DNA of 64,000 nt from CAWGCA01 sp963820955 (GTDB lineage Bacteria; Pseudomonadota; Gammaproteobacteria; Chromatiales; Chromatiaceae), in the NCBI GenBank assembly GCA_963820955.1, contig CAWGCA010000008.1, forward strand, positions 60,282 through 124,281. Reading direction: 5' to 3'. A program made the translations under genes and the position numbers. Below are positions 23,460-32,292 of the stretch, one piece after another. Within the stretch, counting starts at the first letter, position 1; the number at the start of each line of letters is the position of its first letter. The notes beneath the pieces were generated by a model. The model saw only the letters and a program-made list of their open reading frames with translations, had not been told where the DNA came from and ran no database searches.

Positions 23460-26400
23460 TCAAGGTTTGGGATCGGGCTGTTTCTTCACCCGTCGCCTCC
23501 TGGGAAGCTGCACCTCGATCTCGATCCATCGCCCACGGTGACTGAAGGCCTCCCAGGCCCACTTCACCCAGCGCAGCAGAGAGAAGGCGAGCCACAGGGC
23601 CCAGGCCAGCATCAACAGGCGATAGACCAGCAACGGAACCGAATAGACCGAAGCAATCGGCAGCTGGGGTGATGCCCTGTCCTGGTACCAGTTGAGCTGG
23701 TAGGCGGAGGAGCCGTTACCAGCTATCTGCATCTGGGGCAGGCCGAGCAGTCCCTGCTGCACCGCCCAGAAGAGGGTGACAAGGGTGAAGAGTGAGAGTA
23801 TCACCAGAGCGATCTGCAGCAGATTGAAGCTGCGCGGAATCAGGTCCGGGGCAGTGCGTGCGCGATAGCCGAAGGCAAAGAAGGTGCCGACCACCAGCAG
23901 CCCCGACCAGATGGAGACCTGGCTCAGGCCGATGCCGAGCAGCAGCCAGGAGACCATGCCCAGGGGTGAATAGCCTTTCAGCCGACCGAGGATCACCGCC
24001 ACCAGCAGGATCATCAGCAGTTCGCCCCAGAATAGCACTGCCGGACCCAGCTTGGGACCGGTGGCGAACAACACCCAGCGATCCTGCCCAAGCTGCACCC
24101 TCATCTGGCTGTTGACGCTGCCCAGACCCAGATCCACCATCGGTGTATGCCATTGGCCTCGAATGCCTTGCTCCTGCCGCCATTCCAACTGGTAGGTCTG
24201 CTGTCCGGGATGGACGGGTAGAGAAACCCGGTTGCCTTCAGGGCGAATGGGTTGTGACTTCCGGTCGATCCGAACCGAGAGCAACCGGGCCTGCTCCGGC
24301 AGCACTACGTCGTGACGGCCTCCCTGGCTGCTGCGCAGGCGAAACTCCAGGGTGGCATCGCTGGCCCGTTTGCCGGGGCTAAGGGTCAGGCTGCTCCGGT
24401 CGATGGTGCGGGTCGGCCCTTCGACGCCCTCCGGACGGGTGAGTTCAAGTGTGACAGACTCCCCTGGCCAGGGCTGCCAGCTAGGGAGCCAGCGCTCCCG
24501 GTCCTGATGATGAGTCGGTGCAATCCCCTCGATTCTGGCGTGCCAGACGGGGCCCACATCCAGTCGCCACTGTTCCACCCATTGGCTGGTCCGGGGGGCG
24601 GTCAGTTTGATCTGGGTGCTGATCGGCAGGCGGGAGCGCCAGAGTGTCTCTCGGGTGGTCGGTCCCATATTGACCAAGGCCTTACCGTTCTTGACCCGAA
24701 CCCCTTCGGTGATCACCGCTTCGTTTGCCAGCAGCGGCAGATGCAGTACGATGGGTGTGCCGGCAGGGGATAGACGCTTCACTCGGGTCTCCACCGACCA
24801 CTCCAGCCCCAGGCGCAGGGTACGCTCGACCTGAACAAAGGGTGGCAGCAGCTGAGGTGCCAGGCTGTCCGTCGGTTTTTTACTGGACGGACCCTTGAGC
24901 TGTTTTCGGGTGAGATGCAGTTGGCGGTCCGGTACCTGGTTCTCGCGCAGTCCTTCCACCGTCCAGAAGGCCGAGGTCACCTCTACCCGATGGGGTGTCA
25001 GAGGCAGCGGGATCTGCAGTTGTTGCCGGTCCGGCAGTCCCGCCGACAGCAGTATCTCATGTTGTCCGCCACCGACCTGAATCCAGAGCTGTCCTGACTC
25101 GTCCCTTGCCAGCAGATGGCTGGGCTGATCGTCCAGCAGCACCTGCAGAGGATTCTGCTGCCGGGTATCGATGGGCAGGGGAATGGCGGTGGCCTCTGTC
25201 GCATGGACCCGCAGGCGGGCGTTGAGGCGGGTTTCACTCAGCTCCAGCCCCAGGCGTTGGATGTCGGCGCATTGCGGCAGACAGTCGGGTGGCTGGATCA
25301 GGCGCTGCTCCAGCTGTTTAAGCAGTTCCTGCGAGGGAGGGCCGGCCAGGGCAGTGTCGGGTGCGCCCAGCATATTCAGACTCAACAACATCAGGGCGCC
25401 GGCTCCGGCCCCCCTGTTGGGTGATGGCAGAGTTCGCCAGTCGCTGAAACGCCAGGCGAGCAGCAGCAGAAGCAGGATACGCAGTAGGTTAAGTCCAAGA
25501 TTGATCCCAGGACCAACCAGGGTCAGGCCGATGCGTTGATCCTCGGCCATCGGTCCGTTCCAGTTGAGCGGAATCTGCCGCCACTGCCAGCTGGGCAGAC
25601 CGGGCCCGGTTTGAATGTTGGCCTTGGGATCGCTCTGCCAGCGGGACGGGTAGGGTGACTTGGCCACCTGTGAAACCGCACCGCTGACGGAGGAGAGCTT
25701 CTTTTCCATATAGTCCATGGCCTGTTTGCGCCTTGGCGCTTCGATCGGCGCAGACGTAGTTTGGGGCATCATCTCGGCTTCAGTGGCGGGTAGCCGAATC
25801 TGCCCCGGGTAGGCCAGTTGTGGATAGAGGCCGGTGCGGGCCTGGTCGACCATGAAAGGCAGGGTGATGACCACCAGCAGCGCCAGCCCGACGGCCCGGG
25901 CCAGATGAGCGGCGGTTTGGTATTTCCCCGCAGGCAGGATCCGCAGCAGCGCGGTAACCGCCAGCAGGTAGAGCCAGATGTGTCTGGGGGCCTGGGGCTC
26001 ATGCCAGATCAGTGCGAGGGTGAGCAGGGCGGGCAGGCTCCAGCGCCAGCCCCACAGCTTGCCCACCGCCGCCGAGATGACGAAGACCAGAAATAGGTCG
26101 TAGAGGGTCCATTTCTGCAGCCAGGAATGGTGCTCGGCATCCACCCCGGAGACGGCGAACAATCGCCAGCCGGGGGGCAGATGCAGGCGTGCGCCTGCCT
26201 GCTGAAAGGCCCGCCCCCAGCCGGAGGCCGGCAGATTTCGCCGGGGTCCATCAATGCGGCTTTCGGCCACCAGATCGATGGCCCCGTGGCGCACCTCCAG
26301 TCCTTTCGTTTTCTCCGTGTCCAGGCGGGTAATGAACTGGGGCTCGCCGTCGAGGGTGACACGGCCCAGGTCGAGTTCCGGCGTCACCGCCAGCCGCCAG

Positions 26401-27533
26401 CCCGCTGTCATCTGGCCCGTGATCCTGTCCTGCAGGGTATACCCCTGGCCGTCGAAATCGAGCCACAGGTCCCGCTGCAGTTGCAGCTTGTCAGGTTCCG
26501 GCTGGGGATTGCCGCGTCGCACCACGTTCAACCGCAGCACTGTCTCCGGTTTCATCTGGTAGGCGGGCAGCGAGCGCCAGGCGGGTGGCAGCCGGGTCTG
26601 GCGGGGATCGACCTGCGGGGCACCCTCCACCTCCACCAGCCGCAGGGATGGCTGTGCCTCGAAGCTCCAGGTTTCCTGAGCAGGCCAGGGGGCAGGCTGG
26701 GCAATAGCCGTCAGGGCGGTGAGATAGTCCGGATGCAGGGCGTGGATTTCCAGGTCCCACTGCCCGGGACGCAGTTGCACCCGCAGGCGGCCGTCCGGTT
26801 CCAGCCGGGCCGGCAGTTGGCTTTTGATCTCCTGCGGGATGAAGCCCTGCAGCAGGGGCTGCCCAAGTACTGCCTCCCGTTGTTTACCCGACACTTCGAG
26901 TTTCAGCCAGGTAATTACACGCATGGGATGACCATCGATGACGCGTCTGAAGACATCGACGTGAACCCGGTCCTCAGGGGTGCGCTCTACCTTTGCGTCG
27001 CGCTCCCGCAGCCAGAGCTGGTCTTGTTTGATCTCCGGAAACCCCCGCTGCTCTCCGTTCACCCGCAGGCTGATCAGGCCGGTATCGGCGGGTACTGGGA
27101 GGGACTCTGGCAGGCGCTCCCAGAGGAAACGCCCCTCCACCCGGTATTCGCCGGGCGGCAGCCAGATCTGCGGCGTGCCCTGATAGGCTATAATCTCTGC
27201 TGGCAGACCATCCACCGTTACTTCACCAGGCCAGTAGGCATTGCTGCCTGGCAGGGAGACACGGGACTTTAGGAAGACGGTCAACCGCTGGCTGAAACGG
27301 CCGCCATTGTCGTTCAATTTGAACTGCAACTCTGCCGGCCAGATGCAGCGCCGCTGCTCGCTGTTGTACAGCATCGGGCAGTCCCGTTCCTGATGTTCCC
27401 AGAGTACCCAGTCGATCCACGGTTTTAATGGCTCCGGTACCTGGTCGGCAGTCATCGAGCGGGCGCTGCACAGGCCGGAGGAGAAAACACCGAGAATGAG
27501 CAGGCTGGAGAGAAGACGTCGTATTCTGGTCAT
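23460..27533 (-). CDS. Very large envelope protein of unknown function
   Basis: A 1357-residue protein that I do not recognise. Residues 1-24 are a signal peptide (RRLLSSLLILGVFSSGLCSA). Residues about 25-460 look like beta-rich periplasmic sequence, with many W and P residues and repeated pairings such as WLPPGEYRVEGRF and LRPGQWDLEIHAL. A multi-helix block spans about 470-570 and another pair of helices lies near 670-720. A second beta-rich region (750-1160) repeats the same style (VGGGQHEILLSAGLPD, HPGQQTYQLEWRQEQG). The protein ends with about five helices and a basic tail (PRRRRVKKQPDPKP). It stands alone, convergent with the TRAP genes. An envelope or polysaccharide-related function is only a guess. 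Confidence 0.75.
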   Translation of the reverse strand: MTRIRRLLSSLLILGVFSSGLCSARSMTADQVPEPLKPWIDWVLWEHQERDCPMLYNSEQRRCIWPAELQFKLNDNGGRFSQRLTVFLKSRVSLPGSNAYWPGEVTVDGLPAEIIAYQGTPQIWLPPGEYRVEGRFLWERLPESLPVPADTGLISLRVNGEQRGFPEIKQDQLWLRERDAKVERTPEDRVHVDVFRRVIDGHPMRVITWLKLEVSGKQREAVLGQPLLQGFIPQEIKSQLPARLEPDGRLRVQLRPGQWDLEIHALHPDYLTALTAIAQPAPWPAQETWSFEAQPSLRLVEVEGAPQVDPRQTRLPPAWRSLPAYQMKPETVLRLNVVRRGNPQPEPDKLQLQRDLWLDFDGQGYTLQDRITGQMTAGWRLAVTPELDLGRVTLDGEPQFITRLDTEKTKGLEVRHGAIDLVAESRIDGPRRNLPASGWGRAFQQAGARLHLPPGWRLFAVSGVDAEHHSWLQKWTLYDLFLVFVISAAVGKLWGWRWSLPALLTLALIWHEPQAPRHIWLYLLAVTALLRILPAGKYQTAAHLARAVGLALLVVITLPFMVDQARTGLYPQLAYPGQIRLPATEAEMMPQTTSAPIEAPRRKQAMDYMEKKLSSVSGAVSQVAKSPYPSRWQSDPKANIQTGPGLPSWQWRQIPLNWNGPMAEDQRIGLTLVGPGINLGLNLLRILLLLLLAWRFSDWRTLPSPNRGAGAGALMLLSLNMLGAPDTALAGPPSQELLKQLEQRLIQPPDCLPQCADIQRLGLELSETRLNARLRVHATEATAIPLPIDTRQQNPLQVLLDDQPSHLLARDESGQLWIQVGGGQHEILLSAGLPDRQQLQIPLPLTPHRVEVTSAFWTVEGLRENQVPDRQLHLTRKQLKGPSSKKPTDSLAPQLLPPFVQVERTLRLGLEWSVETRVKRLSPAGTPIVLHLPLLANEAVITEGVRVKNGKALVNMGPTTRETLWRSRLPISTQIKLTAPRTSQWVEQWRLDVGPVWHARIEGIAPTHHQDRERWLPSWQPWPGESVTLELTRPEGVEGPTRTIDRSSLTLSPGKRASDATLEFRLRSSQGGRHDVVLPEQARLLSVRIDRKSQPIRPEGNRVSLPVHPGQQTYQLEWRQEQGIRGQWHTPMVDLGLGSVNSQMRVQLGQDRWVLFATGPKLGPAVLFWGELLMILLVAVILGRLKGYSPLGMVSWLLLGIGLSQVSIWSGLLVVGTFFAFGYRARTAPDLIPRSFNLLQIALVILSLFTLVTLFWAVQQGLLGLPQMQIAGNGSSAYQLNWYQDRASPQLPIASVYSVPLLVYRLLMLAWALWLAFSLLRWVKWAWEAFSHRGRWIEIEVQLPRRRRVKKQPDPKP

Positions 27534-27773
27534 CAGACAATCCTTGTGGTGAAGGCCGATGGATATCGTTGAGAATCTAGCAGATTTGGCTCAGAAAGAC
27601 CGCCGAAAGGGCCAGGGAAAACGCCGCCCGGCACCATTTGCGCCATCAGGGAAAAACAGACCGCGGGTCTGCCAGGAACTATAAACACCGTCGAATAGGC
27701 TGTTGATATTTTGCGGAACGCTTAGAGCCACGATTCCAGGCTCTGAAGTTCTGAGCCGTTTCAGTGCATGGCA

Positions 27774-27791
27774 TGTCAGCTGATTTTACAG
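27774..27791 (+). promoter_or_regulatory. Candidate activator site, exoprotein motif
   Basis: TGTCAGCTGATTTTACAG is one of two nearly identical copies upstream of the sigma-54 promoter at 27992. It shares TGTCAG-N5-TTTACAG with the site at 27910, and lies 218 bases ahead of the -24 element. Confidence 0.55.
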
Positions 27792-27909
27792 CTCAGTCGC
27801 TTCCCTGAAAATACCGGACAAGATCGCTTAAGTTAAAGAAATCGTTAAATAAAAACGACAAATGTCGATCCGATTCAGGTGCTTCGTCCCGCCCTTATGG
27901 GTGCTTCTG

Positions 27910-27927
27910 TGTCAGGAAATTTTACAG
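27910..27927 (+). promoter_or_regulatory. Candidate activator site, exoprotein motif
   Basis: TGTCAGGAAATTTTACAG matches the copy at 27774 in both half-sites with the same spacing and lies 82 bases upstream of the -24 element, a typical enhancer distance for a sigma-54 activator. Confidence 0.6.
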
Positions 27928-27991
27928 TATGTTTGATCACTGATCACTCGGTCATAAACTATCCTATTGATAAATAGAATTTATTTCTGAT

Positions 27992-28006
27992 TGGCATAAT
28001 ATTTGC
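27992..28006 (+). promoter_or_regulatory. Sigma-54 promoter of the VPLPA exoprotein operon
   Basis: TGGCATAATATTTGC has -24 TGGCAT and -12 TTTGC with GG-N10-GC spacing. It is the only good promoter in the spacer before the gene at 28239. Confidence 0.8.
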
Positions 28007-28238
28007 GAATTGAAATCAAATTATCTCTCCTGGTGTTGTTTTTTCGTCCGGGAAGGGGTTTTTGAGTTAGGGGACAGTACATTCTGGCGCGCGCAACATT
28101 AATAAAATACAGCGCACACAATCATTGCAGGGAGATTGCAATCTAAATCAAGAACCAAAGAAGTCCTGCTTTACAGTCGTACCCGTATCTTAAGCCAATA
28201 AATAAATACCTTTGCCAAGGTGACTAAGGAGGAGAACC

Positions 28239-28892
28239 ATGTCTCAAACCAACAATATAACCGCATCCCAAAAGCTACGTCGCGCCTGTGCCGGCGTGAT
28301 GGCGGCGGGCCTGCTGAGCGCGGGTATCAACGCTCAGGCCGCGCCGCTTTATCTGACGCTGTTTGATACTCCCGATATCGTATCGGGGTTCATTGACGTC
28401 ACCTATAGTGCTGCGACCAGCACGTTTGGCGCGAGTGGTTTCGCATTAGAGCTGGACGACGATGGCAGCATTCCCGCGGAAGCGATTGCCGATGGCACAT
28501 TCAACCTCGATGCGACCATCGATGCCGCAGGGAGTCTGGCTGGTGGCAGTCTCACCATTGGCGGGACGGTTGCCTCACTGGGCTTCAATTCAGGCACCCT
28601 GTTGACTGGCGATCTGACGGCGTTCGGTTTCGAGCCGGCGGGCGGTGACCCCCTGGAGTTTACGTTCGATGTCTCCGGCGGTGACGCCGCAACCCTGTAT
28701 GGCGGCGCTGGAGCTATTGGCGGGGTGATCCTTAGCGCGACCGGGTTCACCGGCGACTTCACTTCTGACTTCGTGGGCACGGGGAGTGCAGTCTCCGATG
28801 TCGCACCCGTCCCGCTTCCCGCGGCCCTGTGGCTGTTCGGCACGGGCTTGGTCGGACTGATCGGGGTCGGTCGACGTCGCGCCAAAGCCTGA
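28239..28892 (+). CDS. VPLPA-CTERM sorting domain exoprotein
   Basis: A 217-residue secreted protein behind a strong ribosome-binding site (AAGGAGGAG). The N terminus has a signal peptide (ACAGVMAAGLLSAGINAQAA). The body is a beta-rich domain with LLTGDLTAFGFE, EFTFDVSGGDAATLYGG and GFTGDFTSDFVGTG. The C terminus has VPLPAALWLFGTGLVGLIG and RRRAK, the classic VPLPA/PEP-CTERM exosortase signal. The same body domain is found at the N terminus of the next protein (29059), so the two are related by duplication of this domain. Export to the cell surface or into extracellular matrix is the expected fate. Confidence 0.9.
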   Translation: MSQTNNITASQKLRRACAGVMAAGLLSAGINAQAAPLYLTLFDTPDIVSGFIDVTYSAATSTFGASGFALELDDDGSIPAEAIADGTFNLDATIDAAGSLAGGSLTIGGTVASLGFNSGTLLTGDLTAFGFEPAGGDPLEFTFDVSGGDAATLYGGAGAIGGVILSATGFTGDFTSDFVGTGSAVSDVAPVPLPAALWLFGTGLVGLIGVGRRRAKA

Positions 28893-29058
28893 ACACAGCG
28901 CGACACAATCCCTAGTTTTCTGCGGTAGCGGAGCGGGAGGGCATCTTCAAGTCGAAAGGCCACGGAGATGTCGCTCCTCTTAGTGCAGTCCAAGCGCTCG
29001 CCCAAGATGCAGAGGACAGCAGACTACCGGAACAATAATGTAAATTGAGGTATGAAAA

Positions 29059-32000
29059 ATGCCCAGTATCTTGAAGAAATACCTTGGATGGGTAGCGCGT
29101 CGCGTAGCACCGCGCCTACTGCCCGTCGCCCTCGGTGTGGGGCTTGCAGCCCCCGCCTTTGCCGCCTTACTCGGCGTCACGCTCACCTACCCCCTGATCT
29201 CATACAATAACCAGGGGACAACGACTTATAACGAGTCCACCAACCAGTTCCTTGTCAACGCCTCGCCACTGGCGATCCGGCTCGCACCACAGGCCCCGCC
29301 GGTTCTCATCACAGCCGTCCCCGGGCTCGGGGAAACGCTGGTCGTCAATGTCACCGTGGATGAATTCGGGGCGCTGACGGGCGGTGCCCCCGGCAACGAC
29401 CTGCTGGTGGTCGGTCAGGTCGATTTCGGGGCCACGGGATTCTTCTCCGGCGTCCTGCTGACGGGCGAGGTGAGCGGATTCGGTTTTCAGGATTCCGGCG
29501 GAACGACGGATTCCTACGATTTCACCTTTAACGTCACCGGCGGTCAATTGGCCTTCCTCTACCCGAGCGCAGTGGGTGTTAAGGTGGATAGCGAGCAGTC
29601 TGACTTCGAGGGTGATTTCACTATGAACTTCGGCGGCGAGGCAAAGGGCACCCTGGGTGCGCTGCCGGTGGCGGCCCTGGGCGACCGCGTCTGGGAGGAT
29701 CTGAACGCCAACGGCCTACAGGACTGTGAAGACACCAACGGCAACGGAATCCTGGGCGATGTCGATCCGCTCGAGCCCGCCAATCCGGCCGTGAGCGATC
29801 AGGGCCCCGAGTGCGGTGATCGCACCAACGGCGGTGCCGGTATTGCCGGTGTACCCGTTAACCTGTATCAGCCTGATGGCAACGGTGACTGCACCATTGA
29901 TCTCGGCATTCAGGTTGTGACCGGGACCGATGGCCTTTACCTGTTCGAGGGTCTGACTCCGGGCGACTACTGCGTCCGCTTCGACATCGCGGCATTGCCG
30001 GCCGACTTCTGTGTTACCGACGGTTATGAACTCGGTGCGCCGCAGTTCACGGCGCTGAATGTGGGCGGCGATCCCGCGATCGACAGCGATGCCGATCCGG
30101 CGACCGGAACGACTGACGGCCTTACCCTGGCTGCCGGTGAGATCGACCGCACCCTGGACGCGGGTATCGTCTGTCCCGCCAAGATCGGTGACCGGGTCTG
30201 GGAAGATACGGACGGGGATGGTCTGCAGGATGACGGAGAGCCAGGCGTTGACGGTGTCACTGTCAATCTGTTCGAATGCGGACCCGATGGCATCGCCGGC
30301 ACGGGCGATGACGTCGATACCGGTGAGTCGCGGGTCACCGACGCCATCGATGGCCTGTACATGTTCGGCGCCGAGCCGGGGATCCTCGATCTCGAACCCG
30401 GCGACTACTATGTCAAGTTTGACCCGACGACCTTCCCGGCCGGTTTCGATTTCACGATACCCAATGTCGACGGTGATGACATCAATAGCGACTGTCTACC
30501 GCCGGATGGGATAACCGCATGCGTAACACTGGGCTCGCGTGACATCAACTTGAACCGCGACTGCGGCATTGTCGCTCCGCCACCGAACTGTGATCTGGAC
30601 CTGGACAAGCAGTGCCTTGTCGAGCCCCTGCCGCCGACCGACTTCGACAAGTGCAAGGGTAAGCTCCAGCAGTTCACGGTGATTTGGGACGGCGACGGCG
30701 CCATCGAGATCACCGGCGTCAACATGGGCACCACCAGCGCCAGCGGCACGGTCACCCCGGGCGACGAGGTGACCTTCTATGGACCCTACGACAGCAACGA
30801 TGTGGTCGTCGATATCGTCAGCCTGGATAACGTCGCTGGCGAGACCGGTCAGTCGACCTTCCACATGTCCTGCTCGGATGACGACTTCAACAGCCCGGAT
30901 GACTGCGGCAAGCTCGCCGGTGACGGTAAGGACAAATCCGGCTACATCAACCTGTGGCGCCTGGAGGGCTTTATCGACGCCGATGGTCAGGTGCTGAATT
31001 GCACCCCGGACGAGGAGGGCGAGTTTGCGGACAACTGCAGCTTCACACCGCCGCCCGTGCCAAGCTGTCAGACCCTGAAGGATGCAAAACAGAAGCTCAC
31101 CAGCCTTACCTTCCAGTACACCGGGGGTGGCTGTGACGAGAGCGACAATGACCAGGACAAGAAGGCAGAGTGCACGACGGATCCCGAAGACTCGATCGTT
31201 AGCGAAAGTGTCAGCGTGCGTGCCGCCGGCAACGACAAGTTCGAGAAGGACATCTACACGGTCGATCCGACGTTGGTGGCACCCGACGGGACCTTCGAGG
31301 TGTCGGCCGAGAAGTTCAAGAGCAACTCATTCGTCGAGATCGTGGATGGCGCAGGGATCACGGAACTCAATGAGGTCCACACCTCCTGTTCCCAACCGCT
31401 GGCCGTCGGGGATGTGTTCGGCAGCCTGACGATCGTCGCCATCAACGGCGTGGACGGCGGGGTGGATGTTACCTACCAGTACGTCGTCACCAACAACGGC
31501 GATGCGCTGAGCGAAGTCTGGGTGACGGATGACCCCTTGGGCGACATCGGCGGGCCGGTTGACGTCGGCCCGGGTGACACGGCGACCTTTACCACCCTGG
31601 CGCACCTGCTGGGCACCACCGTCAACACCGCCACGGCCGAGGGCTTCCTCTCCAATGGTGAGGCCTGTTCGGCGTCCGACACCGTCATCGTCGAGGCGGT
31701 GGAACCGCCCCCGCAGCCGGCAGAGTGCAAGGAACTCAAGCCGATCGACGCCCTGATCCTGGAGTACGACGCCTTGGAGGCTGGGGATCGGAGCATCGAA
31801 CAGGTGGCCTGGTACCGTGACAAGTACGACCCGAAGGATCCGACGAAGAATCTGATCAACACCATTGGGCCGGTCCTCGACGGCCAGGTGGTCAGCTTCG
31901 ACGGGTTTGCCGCGGCGGACGCCAAGAACGACGTGGACTTCTTCATCCAGTTCACGGATGGCACCACTGCGACGTCGCGGTTCCACCGTTCCTGCTCCGA

Positions 32001-32127
32001 CGAGGAGATGAACGATATCAGTGACTGCGGTACCCTCCAGGGTGACGGTAAGGACAACGATGCCGGCCTCAACACCTGGATCCTGCGCGACCTGGCCGGT
32101 AACGGCAAGGTGCTGGGCTGCCCCTAG
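29059..32127 (+). CDS. Large SdrD_B-repeat exoprotein
   Basis: A 1022-residue secreted protein with a signal peptide (RLLPVALGVGLAAPAFA). Residues about 40-205 match the body of the 28239 protein (SGVLLTGEVSGFGFQ, DFTFNVTGGQLAFLYP, DFEGDFTMNFGGEAKG). Two SdrD_B-type Ig-like repeats follow, each starting GDRVWED (about 210 and 375), with the Asp/Asn-rich calcium-type sequences DANGDGxxD-like. From about 510 there are three modules with CKxKL or CxxLK starts and ending FHxSCSD (at about 610, 775 and 975), plus a DUF11-like adhesin module at about 785-880. There is no C-terminal PEP-CTERM/VPLPA signal, so it must be retained by its partner or released. It ends at a double-hairpin terminator. Confidence 0.85.
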   Translation: MPSILKKYLGWVARRVAPRLLPVALGVGLAAPAFAALLGVTLTYPLISYNNQGTTTYNESTNQFLVNASPLAIRLAPQAPPVLITAVPGLGETLVVNVTVDEFGALTGGAPGNDLLVVGQVDFGATGFFSGVLLTGEVSGFGFQDSGGTTDSYDFTFNVTGGQLAFLYPSAVGVKVDSEQSDFEGDFTMNFGGEAKGTLGALPVAALGDRVWEDLNANGLQDCEDTNGNGILGDVDPLEPANPAVSDQGPECGDRTNGGAGIAGVPVNLYQPDGNGDCTIDLGIQVVTGTDGLYLFEGLTPGDYCVRFDIAALPADFCVTDGYELGAPQFTALNVGGDPAIDSDADPATGTTDGLTLAAGEIDRTLDAGIVCPAKIGDRVWEDTDGDGLQDDGEPGVDGVTVNLFECGPDGIAGTGDDVDTGESRVTDAIDGLYMFGAEPGILDLEPGDYYVKFDPTTFPAGFDFTIPNVDGDDINSDCLPPDGITACVTLGSRDINLNRDCGIVAPPPNCDLDLDKQCLVEPLPPTDFDKCKGKLQQFTVIWDGDGAIEITGVNMGTTSASGTVTPGDEVTFYGPYDSNDVVVDIVSLDNVAGETGQSTFHMSCSDDDFNSPDDCGKLAGDGKDKSGYINLWRLEGFIDADGQVLNCTPDEEGEFADNCSFTPPPVPSCQTLKDAKQKLTSLTFQYTGGGCDESDNDQDKKAECTTDPEDSIVSESVSVRAAGNDKFEKDIYTVDPTLVAPDGTFEVSAEKFKSNSFVEIVDGAGITELNEVHTSCSQPLAVGDVFGSLTIVAINGVDGGVDVTYQYVVTNNGDALSEVWVTDDPLGDIGGPVDVGPGDTATFTTLAHLLGTTVNTATAEGFLSNGEACSASDTVIVEAVEPPPQPAECKELKPIDALILEYDALEAGDRSIEQVAWYRDKYDPKDPTKNLINTIGPVLDGQVVSFDGFAAADAKNDVDFFIQFTDGTTATSRFHRSCSDEEMNDISDCGTLQGDGKDNDAGLNTWILRDLAGNGKVLGCP

Positions 32128-32140
32128 CTAGCAGGGAGCT

Positions 32141-32161
32141 GAACCCGTCGTCGACGGGTTC
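32141..32161 (+). terminator. Hairpin after the SdrD_B gene (first of two)
   Basis: A 9-bp stem (GAACCCGTC / GACGGGTTC) with a GTC loop lies directly downstream of the stop codon. It lacks a T-run and probably protects the 3' end or helps the following terminator. Confidence 0.6.
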
Positions 32162-32177
32162 AGTTCGGTAAGAGATT

Positions 32178-32209
32178 CGGGCGACTCGAGAGAGTCGCCC
32201 GTTTTTTTT
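32178..32209 (+). terminator. Rho-independent terminator of the exoprotein operon
   Basis: A perfect 10-bp stem (CGGGCGACTC / GAGTCGCCCG) with a GAGA tetraloop is followed by eight T residues. This is the strongest terminator in the window. Confidence 0.92.
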
Positions 32210-32292
32210 GCGCACGAATCGTGGAGTACGCTCTTAATCGGCCGTTACAATTTCTTTTGGGCGGGCACGCGATTTAGGTAGGTAAATTGATT

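Larger units (their letters stand above)
27541..28238. other. Long regulatory spacer before the exoprotein locus
   Basis: This 698-bp spacer has no coding signal. It contains two copies of the exoprotein motif, one sigma-54 promoter (all listed separately) and, in the predicted 5' leader of about 220 bases, a perfect 12-bp palindrome AGATTGCAATCT at 28133-28144. The leader is unusually long and may have a regulatory role. Confidence 0.5.
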
